A stretch of DNA of 64,000 nucleotides from Stagonosporopsis chrysanthemi (lineage: Eukaryota; Ascomycota; Dothideomycetes; Pleosporales; Didymellaceae): assembly GCA_022560025.1 (NCBI GenBank), contig JAFISE010000002.1, positions 62,001 through 126,000 on the forward strand, given 5' to 3'. The notes under the pieces are model-generated. The model was given only the letters and a program-made list of their open reading frames with translations, made no database searches and was not told the DNA's origin. Shown piece after piece: positions 12,052 to 21,689 of the stretch (positions within the stretch are counted from its first letter, which is position 1; each line of letters starts with the position of its first letter). The position numbers and the translations under genes were made by a program.

Positions 12052-13359
12052 TTAGCACTGGCGGACGTACAAGCCGATGGGGCTGGGGTTGTAGTCCTGG
12101 AAGTAGTCGAGGTCGAAGTCGCCGTCGCTGCAGATCTCATAGCTGACGTTCTGGCCAGCAGCACAGTCGCCAGAAGCGATCGCATAAGAGTTACCAGGAG
12201 CAATGCTCATGGAGGTGAGATCAGACTCTTTATCAGGCTGGCTCTCGTAGGAGGTCTTCTCGCTAGCGGGGCTCTTGAGCTTGGTGAAGCTGACCTTACC
12301 CGAGCCGGAGACTGTGAACGAAGATGTTTCGAGGTCTTTCTGTTCGGGGAACAGGAAGACGGTGGAGCAAGTCTTACCAGAGTAAGAAGCAGGAATGTCG
12401 AAGTTGAAGATCGAGCAGGTATGGCTGTTGACCTTGCCGTTGTAGGAGGTACCGAAAGCCTTGGAGGGCTGCTGGGAGTCAACGGGAATGATAAGGTGGG
12501 GGAACTGGTATTTTCCGTTCAAATCAGTGGGGCACTCATTGCCGGGCTGGGCGGAAGCGGATGGGACGGGAGCAGGAGCGCTCTGTACAGGGACCGAAGG
12601 CGTAGGGGCTGACTGGCTCTGAGCTGGGTAGCTGGGCTGACTCTCCTTAGGAACTTCTGGTGTAGGCTGTGACGGCTGTGGTGCGGGTTGGGATGGTTTC
12701 GGTGGAGGCTGACTTTGCTTAGGAATCTCAGAGCCAGGTTGCGAGGGTTTAGGTATTGGCCGACTTTGAGCTGGGTAACCGGGGTGGCTCTCCTTAGGAA
12801 TCTCTGGTGCAGATGGAGAAGGCTTCGGGGCAGGCTGGCTCTGTGCAGGTTGAGATGGCTTAGGGGCAGCAGTGCTTTTCGCAGGCTGAGAAGCAACAGG
12901 TGCGCTCGATTGTCCAAAACCGGCTCCGCAAGATCCGGCGGACTCCAAAGAGATCTCGACGCATTTTTCCTGGCCCTCTACAGGTGTGGTGTACACGTTA
13001 TACTGGCTATCTGAAGCAGGGCAGGCGTAGAACTTAGCATCGCCATCATGGGTGACGGAGCCGTCGTCATCCACTTTGAAGCCGGTGACAGGGCTGGCGC
13101 CCTCGTCGCACTGAAACTGAGTAGTGGGAGGAGTGAGGATGCAGCCACGGCCATTGGAGTCGGTGAATGCTCCATCACGGTTCAAGCAGTAGCATCCGGA
13201 AGGATTGTTACCACCGACTCTATTCTGGCCGTCATCAAGCTGGCCCAAAATTCCTGATTGTCCGCCAGAAGCTTTCAACTGAATGCACTGAGAGTTTTGT
13301 TGAGCAACGAGAGCGTTGGCACCAAGGCCAAACGCGATGGGAACGAATGCGTATTTCAT
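12052..13359 (-). CDS. Secreted PIR1-like/But2-domain cell-wall protein
   Basis: Single-exon gene for 435 residues. A signal peptide covers about residues 1-18. The N-terminal domain (about 20-145) has the spaced Gly/Cys pattern of the fungal PIR1-like wall mannoprotein domain (GGNNPSGCYCLN, GRGCILTPP, FYACP). A Pro/Ser/Gln-rich linker (about 151-273) with imperfect repeats follows, then a C-terminal domain (about 275-420) resembling the But2 C-terminal family (YQFPHLIIPVDS, CSIFNFDIP). No GPI-anchor tail is visible. It probably sits in the wall through covalent or lectin-like contacts; this is inferred from family and secretion. The length and the two-domain order are usual for Pezizomycotina members. 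It is isolated, with large intergenic gaps on both sides. Confidence 0.88.
   Translation of the reverse strand: MKYAFVPIAFGLGANALVAQQNSQCIQLKASGGQSGILGQLDDGQNRVGGNNPSGCYCLNRDGAFTDSNGRGCILTPPTTQFQCDEGASPVTGFKVDDDGSVTHDGDAKFYACPASDSQYNVYTTPVEGQEKCVEISLESAGSCGAGFGQSSAPVASQPAKSTAAPKPSQPAQSQPAPKPSPSAPEIPKESHPGYPAQSRPIPKPSQPGSEIPKQSQPPPKPSQPAPQPSQPTPEVPKESQPSYPAQSQSAPTPSVPVQSAPAPVPSASAQPGNECPTDLNGKYQFPHLIIPVDSQQPSKAFGTSYNGKVNSHTCSIFNFDIPASYSGKTCSTVFLFPEQKDLETSSFTVSGSGKVSFTKLKSPASEKTSYESQPDKESDLTSMSIAPGNSYAIASGDCAAGQNVSYEICSDGDFDLDYFQDYNPSPIGLYVRQC
12541..12909 (-). repeat. Pro/Ser/Gln-rich repeat linker in the wall protein
   Basis: This part of the gene encodes imperfect repeats built on PKPSQP and E(I/V)PKES blocks, at least two long copies (the blocks ending GYPAQS and SYPAQS) plus partial ones. 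It forms a flexible, probably O-mannosylated spacer between the two folded domains. Confidence 0.8.
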
Positions 13360-15464
13360 CCTGAACGGAGAAGAAAATGATTGAGTGATTGTTGAATGTA
13401 AGTTTCGAGGTGAGGATTTTACTTGCAGTTGAGAAAGTGAGTGCTTCTTGTAGAAGTTGAGAAGCTCTGCTCGCTCAAGTCGATGACATCAAATCCGACA
13501 TGTGGCCCACCTCAACGCTCCACAACACCATTATTGTACTCACTTCAAGACCATTGGAAGCATAGCATGGTCATTGATTGATGGGTCCACGGCAATGATG
13601 ATATCAAGCGGCCCAAAGCTGATAGCTGCAAGCAACAGGACTTTGGACGTGGAGATGAGCCCGGGCGTACCTCGCGTTCGCAAGTGGGCCTTGCTGGAAC
13701 TGGAAAAACGTCGCATTCACGTAACAGCATGCATTCGGATTGGCCGTCTCAACGAAGTTTCCCCAGAGTTTCTCAACGCCAGGGCAACTAGCTGGTAGAT
13801 CAACGGCGGGCCTAGGGCTTGACGTAGACGGATGGACAGGAACACCGCAAGCGCGATCCTAAAATACAGCAGTCAACCGATCACGTTGTCTTTGCATCAA
13901 CAACAACGGAGTCTTAGGTATCTTCTTTGCTAAATTTCTGGCATCTTACAAAAGGATTGTCGCAGAATACACTTGACGGCAGACTAAGTGGCACCAGGGA
14001 TGCAGTCCGCTCCATGGCCAGCAAGACGCCAGCACCAACGCGGCAAATGTTGAGTATATTCTTTGTGTTCCTTGTTACATTGTTCCAGTCAAATGATCGG
14101 GAAGCGAACTAATCGCCGCAGCACGCGTGGCAAAAGTGGGCGAGGCGGTGGTTCCCGATTTAGAAATCGTCCAGGTCAAAGTGATCGGGCGTGCGTACGT
14201 ATGAGTGATGAGCGATTAAGCTTTTACTCCAGACACTAAAGTCTGTCGCCCCAGAGTTTGGTCGATCATGATAAAGCATAAATTGGCTCCCGTGATGATG
14301 CAAGTCACGTGCTGGTCTGCCGACTCGTTGCATCAGAGAAGCGGGGCGATGTACTTTTGAGGTCCGTGGCACGGATTTGTCGGGCATATGCTCGAGCCAA
14401 CAATACGTTAGTGATGCTATTCGAGTCTTGAGAAACCCAGAGCCGAAAGTGCCGAGACTACGCGTAGCGTGCGTAGTTGGATACCCAATGTGTTGGGAAA
14501 ATTAGTAGCATGACACAATATCCCGAGCAGATTGGGAGCTGCTCTTAGCCGTACAGCTCTATGATGTACTGGGCTTCAATCAGGTCGTTCTTTACTACCA
14601 TAGACTAAATCATGGATCACGCTTGTCGACTCGACAGTAGGATGCCAACATCGTCAATGCTTCACGGATCGGTGATTAGCACAGCTGAAGTAAACAAATT
14701 GAACGACTCCGTGTTTCTGTCGTATTGGAGTCTTAGAGGCACTCATGGCTCTAAAGATGTTGAGCATATAAAAATCCTCATGTCGACGGAGATATCTCGA
14801 CTGTGGAGAGAGTTGGAGTAAGGCTCATGCCAGACCGCTGTAGATACGATGGCATTTGAGCAAAGTCGCGGAGAGTATGAAGTGCAGCGGGCTGGTTGCA
14901 ACATGTTCGAGAATGTACTTTCGAGCTTCTGATGCCTGCTGAAAGAAAGTTCGTTCGCAGCTTCGGAGTGAAAAATGCAATCGAGATTTAAATGACGTCA
15001 TTTTTGTGGAGATGGATACCATAGTCGTGTCCCTCATCAACAACTTTCCATTGTTTTCTCAATAGTCTTGTTCACGAAATGGTGAAGCTTTACTCGCTGT
15101 GATTTTCCTGCCGGTAACTGAGAATGGCCTCGTATCTCAGCCCCAGTCAGCACTACGGCAAGGCTGGCACAGCCTCCCAAGCGCCAAACCCGAGCCGGTT
15201 ACCCCTTACCCTATTTCAGACCGTCCTGGATTTTCACATAGATCAGCTACGACTGATCAAGAATCGGAGATGCCCAATCTCAGCTTCCCAAGGCCTTGAT
15301 GGCGCCCTGGTGCTAGGCAAACGATAATTGAGGAGAGCATGTGCCATATTTGCCTTGCAAAGATGGGGGCCAGTCGAACTGCTTCCAGGTACAAGTACAT
15401 TCGATGCCTGTGTTGCAGTGAAAACTAGCCTCACGCCTACAGTTGAGACTATATATTAGTCAAA
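13360..15464. other. Large intergenic region
   Basis: Two kilobases without a supported gene. The left end is the promoter of the wall protein. Short open frames near 14,600-14,820 and 15,100-15,330 have no recognisable content. Only the TATA-like element at the right end is assigned. Confidence 0.4.
15450..15458 (+). promoter_or_regulatory. TATA-like element before the SnoaL-like gene
   Basis: A TATATATTA run ends only 6 bp before the first ATG (15465) and 21 bp before the second (15480). If it is the TATA box, transcription would start downstream of the first ATG and translation would begin at 15480 or later. The shorter product has a cleaner signal peptide. Confidence 0.45.
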
Positions 15465-16090
15465 ATGCATATTACTGGCATGCACTCGATTTTCTCCATT
15501 GCTTTAGTCGGGCTTGCCGGCTTCGTCAATTCCTACCCAGAGCTACCAGCGTCATGTCCCCAAATACTGCCCGCTCCTGCTCCATCGACCCTCCCCAACT
15601 ACTTCCTTCCCAAGCCCATCAAAGATTCTCAACTCGATGATATTGAGACAATCCGTCAAACACTACACTTCTACTCTCTCGCGCTTGACAACAAAGCCTT
15701 CCCTCTACTCGACCGAGTGTTCGCGCCGACAGCTACCGCTAACTATTCTGGACTTGCTGGCATCTTCGAGGGTCTCCCTGCCATTCAAACGTTCTTGGCT
15801 GGCTCTCTGGCGCCGTATCCAAGGACTCAGCATCTTATCGCCAACCACATCATTGACGTTTGTGCGTCAAAGTCGGCTGTAAGCCAAACTTATTTCATGG
15901 CTACACATTTTCCAAATTCAACAGAGGGTATTTTTACCGCATATGTGACGCACCAAGACATGTGGGAGAAGACCAAAGAAGGGTGGAGGATCGTGTACAG
16001 CAATTTGGGGATCACAGTAAGCGTCACCTTCCGAGAGCAACGTCTGTTGAGAATGAAGAGATGCTGACCATAACTCAGGGGCGGCGCTGA
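15465..16090 (+). CDS. Small secreted SnoaL-like protein
   Basis: Two exons, 15465-16016 and 16079-16090, with a 62-nt intron; the last exon adds only Gly-Arg-Arg, giving 187 residues (182 if translation begins at the second ATG, 15480). An N-terminal hydrophobic signal peptide (about residues 6-23) is followed by a domain with the layout of SnoaL-like/NTF2-fold proteins: DDIETIRQTLHFYSLALD, a central cavity region (FAPTATANYSG, FEGLPAIQTFL), QHLIANHIIDV, and a terminal WRIVYSNLGIT strand. Such folds bind or isomerise small hydrophobic molecules, but the substrate is unknown. Two NxS/T sites (NYS, NST) agree with secretion. It converges on the GH94 gene, with stop codons 72 bp apart. The tiny last exon is less certain than the rest. 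Confidence 0.8.
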
Positions 16091-16161
16091 GAGTGCCTTG
16101 TAACCATAAGATTTTGTGTCTAGGTCGAGAGGTACAAGGAAGCCAATGCAGTTTCTCTTCT

Positions 16162-18525
16162 CTATGGGATCTGCACATCGAGCTTATATGTCTTGCCAGC
16201 TTGGATATCTTTGACAACCACTCCTTCCAAGCTTTGTCCGTCCAAGACGACTCTTACGCTTCTGACTCCAGCGCGCTTGATTCCAACGTGAAAAGTCGCG
16301 CCTCTGAATTGCCTCTTCACCTTGATTTCATCCCATTCCCTCGGTAATTTGGGATCAACTTTGAGACCCTCTTTGACACCGCGCAACCCACACAGACCCT
16401 CTATGATGCATCTGTACGCCCAACTCACGGTACCGGTGTTGAAAAGCTGTGAGCTTCGTCCAGCAGTGCGATGCAGCTTCTCGATGCTCCAACCGCCGCG
16501 ATAGTAATTCGGGATGAACACCGGGAGCTGACCCCTCGCGCGCAGGTCTTCTTCGCCAGGGCCAGCGATCATTGCACGCAGATAAGTGTACGCCCGGTCT
16601 GCTTCATCGATTGTGTACAAGGCCCAAGTGTAGAAAGACGCGGCATGATTGTAAACACTGCCGTTCTCGCCTTGACCAGGATACTTCTGTGTCACGCGGC
16701 CAACGTCTTCGCGCATCGCGGTGAATGGAGGTGCAAACATAAGTACGCCGTACGGAGTTGATAGCTGACTGTCAATCTGAGGCAGGATCTTCGCAATCTG
16801 ATCCTTTGATGCTGCACCACCAAGAATACTCCATGCCTGTGGGTTGAGCCAAATACGGCCCTCTTGGTCATCCTTGGTACCAAATGTAACGCCGTCATCA
16901 GTAATGCCGCGTGAAAACCAGTCGCCATCCCAAAGGTGTTTGTTCGCTGATTCATTGACCGCTTCTGCACCCTCCCGGTACTTCTGAGCGACGTCGACTT
17001 TATCGACCTGTTCACAAACACCAGCCCACAGGTTCACAGCGTAGGCAGTAGCCACGGTCAGCCACCCAGAGACACCGATACCTTTTGGACCGACCATGTT
17101 CATTGGATCGCACCAGTCACCTTGTGCAATGTAGCTCAGGCCTCGGGCGTCTCTTGCGCTTGAAGAGAGAAGCCAGTCCATTGCGCGGCTGAAGCGTTCG
17201 AAAACCGTGTAAACGTCTCCATGCATGCCCTTGACTTGCTTTTTGAGGAATGAATAATCTCCCGTCTCATCGAGATATATCTCCAATGCGATGGGGAGCC
17301 ACACGCAGTGGTCGGTATGTGGGACTTGGTTGATGTACTTCAGCTCCGCGCCCTCAATCAGCAAGATGCCGTCAGGCATTGCGCCACTCTTTTCTTGCTG
17401 GGCAATTGCTGTAAGAATGGCATCCCGGCAGACATCAGGCTTGACATAGGCCATGCCCATATTATCCTGCAGATAATTCCTGGTCTGAGGGTCGGTTGTG
17501 AGTCGGTTGACATCTCCGTGGTAGTAGACCTGTCGTGGCAGCCAATTGTTGATGAAATTGTCGAGGTCCTTGTCTGGGGTCTCGATCTTGATGCATCCAC
17601 TACCTCTTGCTATGTATGCTTCGTAGTCTTTGCGCGCCTGAGCGAATCCAGTCTCGCTAAGAAACTTTTCTCGCATGGTGGAAACTTCCGCTTCATCAAA
17701 CGCTGGGCCTAGCAGAAACCGATACTCTTCAGATTTGCTTGGCTCGAGGGTTATTTGATACTGCACTGCTGCTGTCGGAGTCTCGTACCTAGCGTCGCTA
17801 TTACTCAAGTGCTCCGTTTTCAGTGCATCCGGAGCATGGAGAGTGCCTTCGCCTTCAAATGCCTCTTGTCTAGCCTCCCATGCGACTGGCTTTCGCTCGC
17901 ACAGGAAGTATGTCTTGTCCTTCAGAAATTTCGTCTTCGGATAATCTGAAGCTTTCTGATATGGGGTCTTGCAGCTCGCCACAATGCCGCCCAATTTCTC
18001 AACCCATTCCGCCTCTTGATTCATCCAGGACATGTATCCGAAGGGAAAGTAGGGGTATACGCTAATCTTGCGCTTTCGACCGGATGAGTTCGTGACTTTG
18101 ATAGTCCATAGCTCAGCAACGTCCTCGGTCGGTAGAAGAAGGTTCATGTCTACCCTCAATCCATCGTTCTCTACTGCCCATGATATGTTACTCTTGCCAA
18201 CAGAAAACACAAATGTGTCTGGCTCTACGCGAACCGGTTCATGAGGTACCGACCATACGTTCCCTGATTCCTCATCTTTAACATAAACAAATCGCCCTGG
18301 ATGATGAGCATAGTAGTTCTGCTCTGGCTGCATGAAGGTCTTGGCCTCAAGATTCGGAGCGTGGACATACTTCGCAGGCTCTGGTTGCATAAATTGAGCT
18401 GTCGCGTAACCACGACACGTAACCTGAATCATCATCTTCTGGTTCCACAGGAAGCCGCCGGCTTTGGGCATAGCTGTGGGGTCTGTAAGCTCATAGCGGT
18501 CGCCATTCTGGGTGGACCGGATCAT
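16162..18525 (-). CDS. GH94 phosphorylase, probably cellobionic acid phosphorylase
   Basis: Intracellular disaccharide phosphorylase of glycoside hydrolase family 94, single exon, 787 residues from the first ATG at 18525 (the open frame extends 16 codons upstream without an ATG). The N-terminal beta-sandwich covers about 1-290 and the (alpha/alpha)6 barrel about 330-720. GDWCD near residues 469-473 occupies the place of the family's catalytic aspartate motif. QDNMGMAYVKPDVCRDAILTA and QGENGSVYNHAASF are barrel segments lining the active site. Length and the opening PTAMPKAGGFLWN fit the cellobionic acid phosphorylase group known from Xanthomonas and Neurospora, which converts cellobionic acid and phosphate to glucose-1-phosphate and gluconate and so links oxidative cellulose breakdown to central metabolism. 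The exact substrate is inference. There is no signal peptide. The intronless structure and mainly bacterial family suggest an old transfer from bacteria. Confidence 0.88.
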   Translation of the reverse strand: MIRSTQNGDRYELTDPTAMPKAGGFLWNQKMMIQVTCRGYATAQFMQPEPAKYVHAPNLEAKTFMQPEQNYYAHHPGRFVYVKDEESGNVWSVPHEPVRVEPDTFVFSVGKSNISWAVENDGLRVDMNLLLPTEDVAELWTIKVTNSSGRKRKISVYPYFPFGYMSWMNQEAEWVEKLGGIVASCKTPYQKASDYPKTKFLKDKTYFLCERKPVAWEARQEAFEGEGTLHAPDALKTEHLSNSDARYETPTAAVQYQITLEPSKSEEYRFLLGPAFDEAEVSTMREKFLSETGFAQARKDYEAYIARGSGCIKIETPDKDLDNFINNWLPRQVYYHGDVNRLTTDPQTRNYLQDNMGMAYVKPDVCRDAILTAIAQQEKSGAMPDGILLIEGAELKYINQVPHTDHCVWLPIALEIYLDETGDYSFLKKQVKGMHGDVYTVFERFSRAMDWLLSSSARDARGLSYIAQGDWCDPMNMVGPKGIGVSGWLTVATAYAVNLWAGVCEQVDKVDVAQKYREGAEAVNESANKHLWDGDWFSRGITDDGVTFGTKDDQEGRIWLNPQAWSILGGAASKDQIAKILPQIDSQLSTPYGVLMFAPPFTAMREDVGRVTQKYPGQGENGSVYNHAASFYTWALYTIDEADRAYTYLRAMIAGPGEEDLRARGQLPVFIPNYYRGGWSIEKLHRTAGRSSQLFNTGTVSWAYRCIIEGLCGLRGVKEGLKVDPKLPREWDEIKVKRQFRGATFHVGIKRAGVRSVRVVLDGQSLEGVVVKDIQAGKTYKLDVQIP

Positions 18526-19125
18526 GGTGAACAGTTTCTTGATGCTGCCCCTTGATTGGAGGTAGATGACCAATTTGGCGGATCGGAAAATAAGTGTAGA
18601 ACACGAGACAGCAGAGAGCTATCAGTGGAGGGCATGGTCCATGTTCTGGCGGTGGGACAACGGTAGTTATAAAGCTCGGAAAACAGTAAGCCGCGAAAGG
18701 AGGAGTACGGGGAACAACAACCGAAAGATCGGTGTAATTGTGTGGGGTCGACCCTGAAGGGGTAATTCTAAAGCGGCTAAACGGTCCGTGTTGCATTTAG
18801 CCAAGCGCGAAGCGCTTTCGTGGGGGTGAACTGGGGTGGGCATCTTGGCGTGCAGCCCGCAAAACGTAAACACATTCGCATGATCTTGGTCATGTTCTCA
18901 ATGTCAAAAGAAGTCACAAGAGTGTTGAGACTGGCACCTGAAGAAGTAGGTTTGAGGCTGCAGGGTTGACTCGCGTGGTCATCCTTCCAGGCTGCTAATC
19001 TCCCTTTTCAGTAAGGTTCCTTTGAAGCCCCTGCAATGTGAGGCCCTCCATCACCAGGCAAGAAGTTCATATAAGACGCCTCCGACTTCCTTACCATTAA
19101 AGTCGTTCAAACAACTCAGCTCCTC
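18526..19125. other. Intergenic between GH94 and LysM genes
   Basis: About 600 bp between divergent genes, probably holding both promoters. No specific site assigned. Confidence 0.4.
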
Positions 19126-19743
19126 GTGAAGCACGATCGTGAACGCTCTAACCATGATACCCCCCTCACTCTTGTCCTTGCCGTGCTTCCAGGCCTCGGC
19201 GCAGCCTATCTCGACGCTCCGCCAACAACTGCGGCTCCAGACACCATCGAAGATTGCTCGAACTGGAGTATTGCTACAGAGACCGATACCTGCGCTAGCA
19301 TAAGTGAGAATGCTTTCATCAATGAAACGCAATTTTCCACCTACGTACGACGAGAATCCGTGTAGCAAAGGAACGTGATACTGATGCATTGGCAGAATCC
19401 TAGTGTGGCCGAAAACTGCGATCTCGTCATAGGCAATTGGTACTGTATCGAGAAGAATTGGGGCATACCAGAAGAAACTTCAACTCCTACCGCCAGCAGC
19501 TCTGCGCCGAGCGCCAGTCAAACAGCGGTTCCGGCTTCACCAGATGCTCTGGCAGCCTGTGAAGCCGATGCTAGCGGGTACAAACAGTACTGTACCCGCT
19601 GTGTATTGCGTTGCACCAACGAAGCCTTTTACCCGCAGTGCTTTGCAAACACATTCGCGACTTTCAGTTATTACGACAGCCAATGTTGGCAACACGGCGG
19701 TAACGATTGCGCGAACAAGGCAGCCAATATTGTTTGTCCTTGA
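19126..19743 (+). CDS. Small secreted LysM protein with a Cys-rich tail
   Basis: Two exons: the first ends at 19344, a 51-nt intron follows, and the second is 19396-19743. The frame encodes a hydrophobic signal-peptide-like stretch, one LysM domain (from DCSNWSIATETDTCASI through the intron-spanning TYNPSV to CDLVIGNWYCI), a short Ser/Thr/Pro linker and a C-terminal domain with eight cysteines. LysM domains bind chitin-type N-acetylglucosamine polymers; in fungi such proteins often mask or protect hyphal chitin. The start is a problem: this frame has no ATG back to the stop at 19072, while the nearest ATG (19154) is one base out of frame, just before a run of six C (19160-19165). The gene may begin in an unseen upstream exon, be a pseudogene, or contain a one-base assembly error. 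The coordinates given begin at an open-frame boundary, not at a proven start. Confidence 0.7.
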
Positions 19744-19949
19744 AAGTGAGATCGTCGAAGATGGGCAGGATGGTTGGAAATGACAAGATCATGTTGCGGG
19801 ATCGATTGTGGTACCAGAGGTGAGCAGATTGTGCACTTGTTCAAAAAGTAGGTACTTTATGTGTATAGAACAATCCTCAAACTGAATATCGCAGGAAAGA
19901 ACTAATCAAGCAAAGTCATTTCCGTTTGTGTATCTGAACGCATCAGCTC

Positions 19950-21689
19950 CTACTCAGAAGTGGGTAGTGTAGCCGTTTGCACGGGACTAGCTTCATCAAC
20001 AGCGTTCGTCTGCTGCCTAACCTTCCCTTTGTCTGTTGGTTTGGTAACCATAACATACTTACCCGTCGAGGGGTAGTGTGTCTTCTTTAGAGCCGCCGAC
20101 TCCTGCTTTGACTTCTCTTCTGGCGCTTTATCCCACCAGGAGCCTCCTGCCGCAACACCCGACGACCAGTACCGCAACATGCCATCACCATCAACGCTAA
20201 TATAGCCATCCTGAGCGCCGGTGACCTCGATGCTGTGGAATCCATTGCTCACCCACGCACCGTCCACGCCTCTTGGGTGCATGAAGAGTTCTTTCGTGTT
20301 GTTCTCCGTATCGTAGACGAGATTCGTTCCATCGTAGAAGTACAGATGTAGCAGGCGCCCGTTACTCAACCACTTGACGGTCTCCACACTTGCCATGGAT
20401 CTATGGACCTTGTTGTCTTCGATCTGATAGTGCTGCGTGATCGTGCCTTGAGGTCCATCGAATGGGCGCCAGACATATGCATGCTTACCGGCGCAAAGCG
20501 CAATCTGTTGCCCATCCGGGTGCCATGCAAGGCTGCGACACCAATCACGGAAGGTTTCGGGACACGAAGATATTCCTTTGCCGCTCTTCACCTCGTGGAC
20601 AAAAATAGCTTGTCCATTTTCCGCACTCCAGACTATGTGCTTGGAGTCCGCAGAAAAGGCTCCAGTCCAAGCCTGTCCAGTCCCAGTCGTGGTCCATGTC
20701 AGTTCGCCAGACTCTACAGAGTACATTCGCAGTGTACCGTCCCAGGCTACAGAAGCTATGTGCTCACTGTCGGGACTGATTCCAGACCACATTATAGCGT
20801 CGGTGTGACCGGACAAACAATGCAGCTCTTTGCCGTTGACAACATCCATTACCACGACGCACGGGAGAGCGCTTGGATCCATTGTGCCTGACTGAGTTGG
20901 CTCGTTTTGTGTATGGTAGAGGAAGAATCTTCCATTGCTGCTGAAAGACGTAGAGGCGAACCCACCAAACGTGGCGTTCTCAAACACCGTGTTGTGTCGA
21001 CGGTGGTGGGATGCGGCGACGTTGCTAAGCGCAGCCGTGAACTCCGATTGCAACGATGATGATTTTACAAAGTCCATGGACCACTCGTGCTTGGATATGA
21101 GATCAGGTAGTATTGCATTGATGGCGTATTCAGCGAATACGGAAGCATCGATCGGCTCTTCTTGATCCAGCAGACGCCCCTGCCCATCGAGTTCCCAGAA
21201 CACGAGCTGATTAGCTTGTCCAATCCGGGAACTCTCGTCGGAAGCACTGCAAGCGAGAGAATAGGCTAGTGTTGGCTTGTCGCTATCCTTCTCGTCAATC
21301 GACAGTGCCACAGGTGCGAAAATCAGCTTGGCAGCACCATCCAATGCCTGACGCAGCTCCTGTGTCTCAATGTCGTAGACAAAAATTCGCTCATACGTTG
21401 AAGTTATGGCAAGCAGTTTGTTATCGGGGCTGACAGCAGCATAGTAGCTGTCAAAATAGTGCTCTGGTTGCCCGTCTCTTATCGCCTTCTGAAATTCTAG
21501 CCAATGAGTTTGGTCCTCCCATTGCCTTGGATGGCCAGGAGCATAGTGTGCAGTTTCTCCGTTAAGCGTGAAGTCGTGCAGTGGGTGTATTGGAAAGTCC
21601 CATTCCTTGCGGAAGTCTTTGCTGGAAAAGCACACACTTGTTGCTTGTACGTTCCTCACTGGCGCCGTGGTTGCTTCACTGGTGGTCAT
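19950..21689 (-). CDS. WD40-repeat protein of unknown function
   Basis: Single exon, 579 residues from ATG 21689. Beta-propeller repeats are seen from about residue 85 (SPDNKLLAITSTYERIFVYD) and more clearly at about 295-410: LSGHTDAIMWSGISPDSEHIASVAWDG, TGAFSADSKHIVWS and SLAWHPDGQQIALCAG. The N-terminus includes a segment (DFPIHPLHDFTLNGE) that I do not recognise from characterised families. The C-terminal 60 residues are charged, Lys-rich and likely disordered. There is no signal peptide or membrane segment. WD40 proteins serve as scaffolds, and no partner is indicated here. Upstream TA-rich sequence near 21,740-21,755 may serve the promoter. Confidence 0.85.
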   Translation of the reverse strand: MTTSEATTAPVRNVQATSVCFSSKDFRKEWDFPIHPLHDFTLNGETAHYAPGHPRQWEDQTHWLEFQKAIRDGQPEHYFDSYYAAVSPDNKLLAITSTYERIFVYDIETQELRQALDGAAKLIFAPVALSIDEKDSDKPTLAYSLACSASDESSRIGQANQLVFWELDGQGRLLDQEEPIDASVFAEYAINAILPDLISKHEWSMDFVKSSSLQSEFTAALSNVAASHHRRHNTVFENATFGGFASTSFSSNGRFFLYHTQNEPTQSGTMDPSALPCVVVMDVVNGKELHCLSGHTDAIMWSGISPDSEHIASVAWDGTLRMYSVESGELTWTTTGTGQAWTGAFSADSKHIVWSAENGQAIFVHEVKSGKGISSCPETFRDWCRSLAWHPDGQQIALCAGKHAYVWRPFDGPQGTITQHYQIEDNKVHRSMASVETVKWLSNGRLLHLYFYDGTNLVYDTENNTKELFMHPRGVDGAWVSNGFHSIEVTGAQDGYISVDGDGMLRYWSSGVAAGGSWWDKAPEEKSKQESAALKKTHYPSTGKYVMVTKPTDKGKVRQQTNAVDEASPVQTATLPTSE

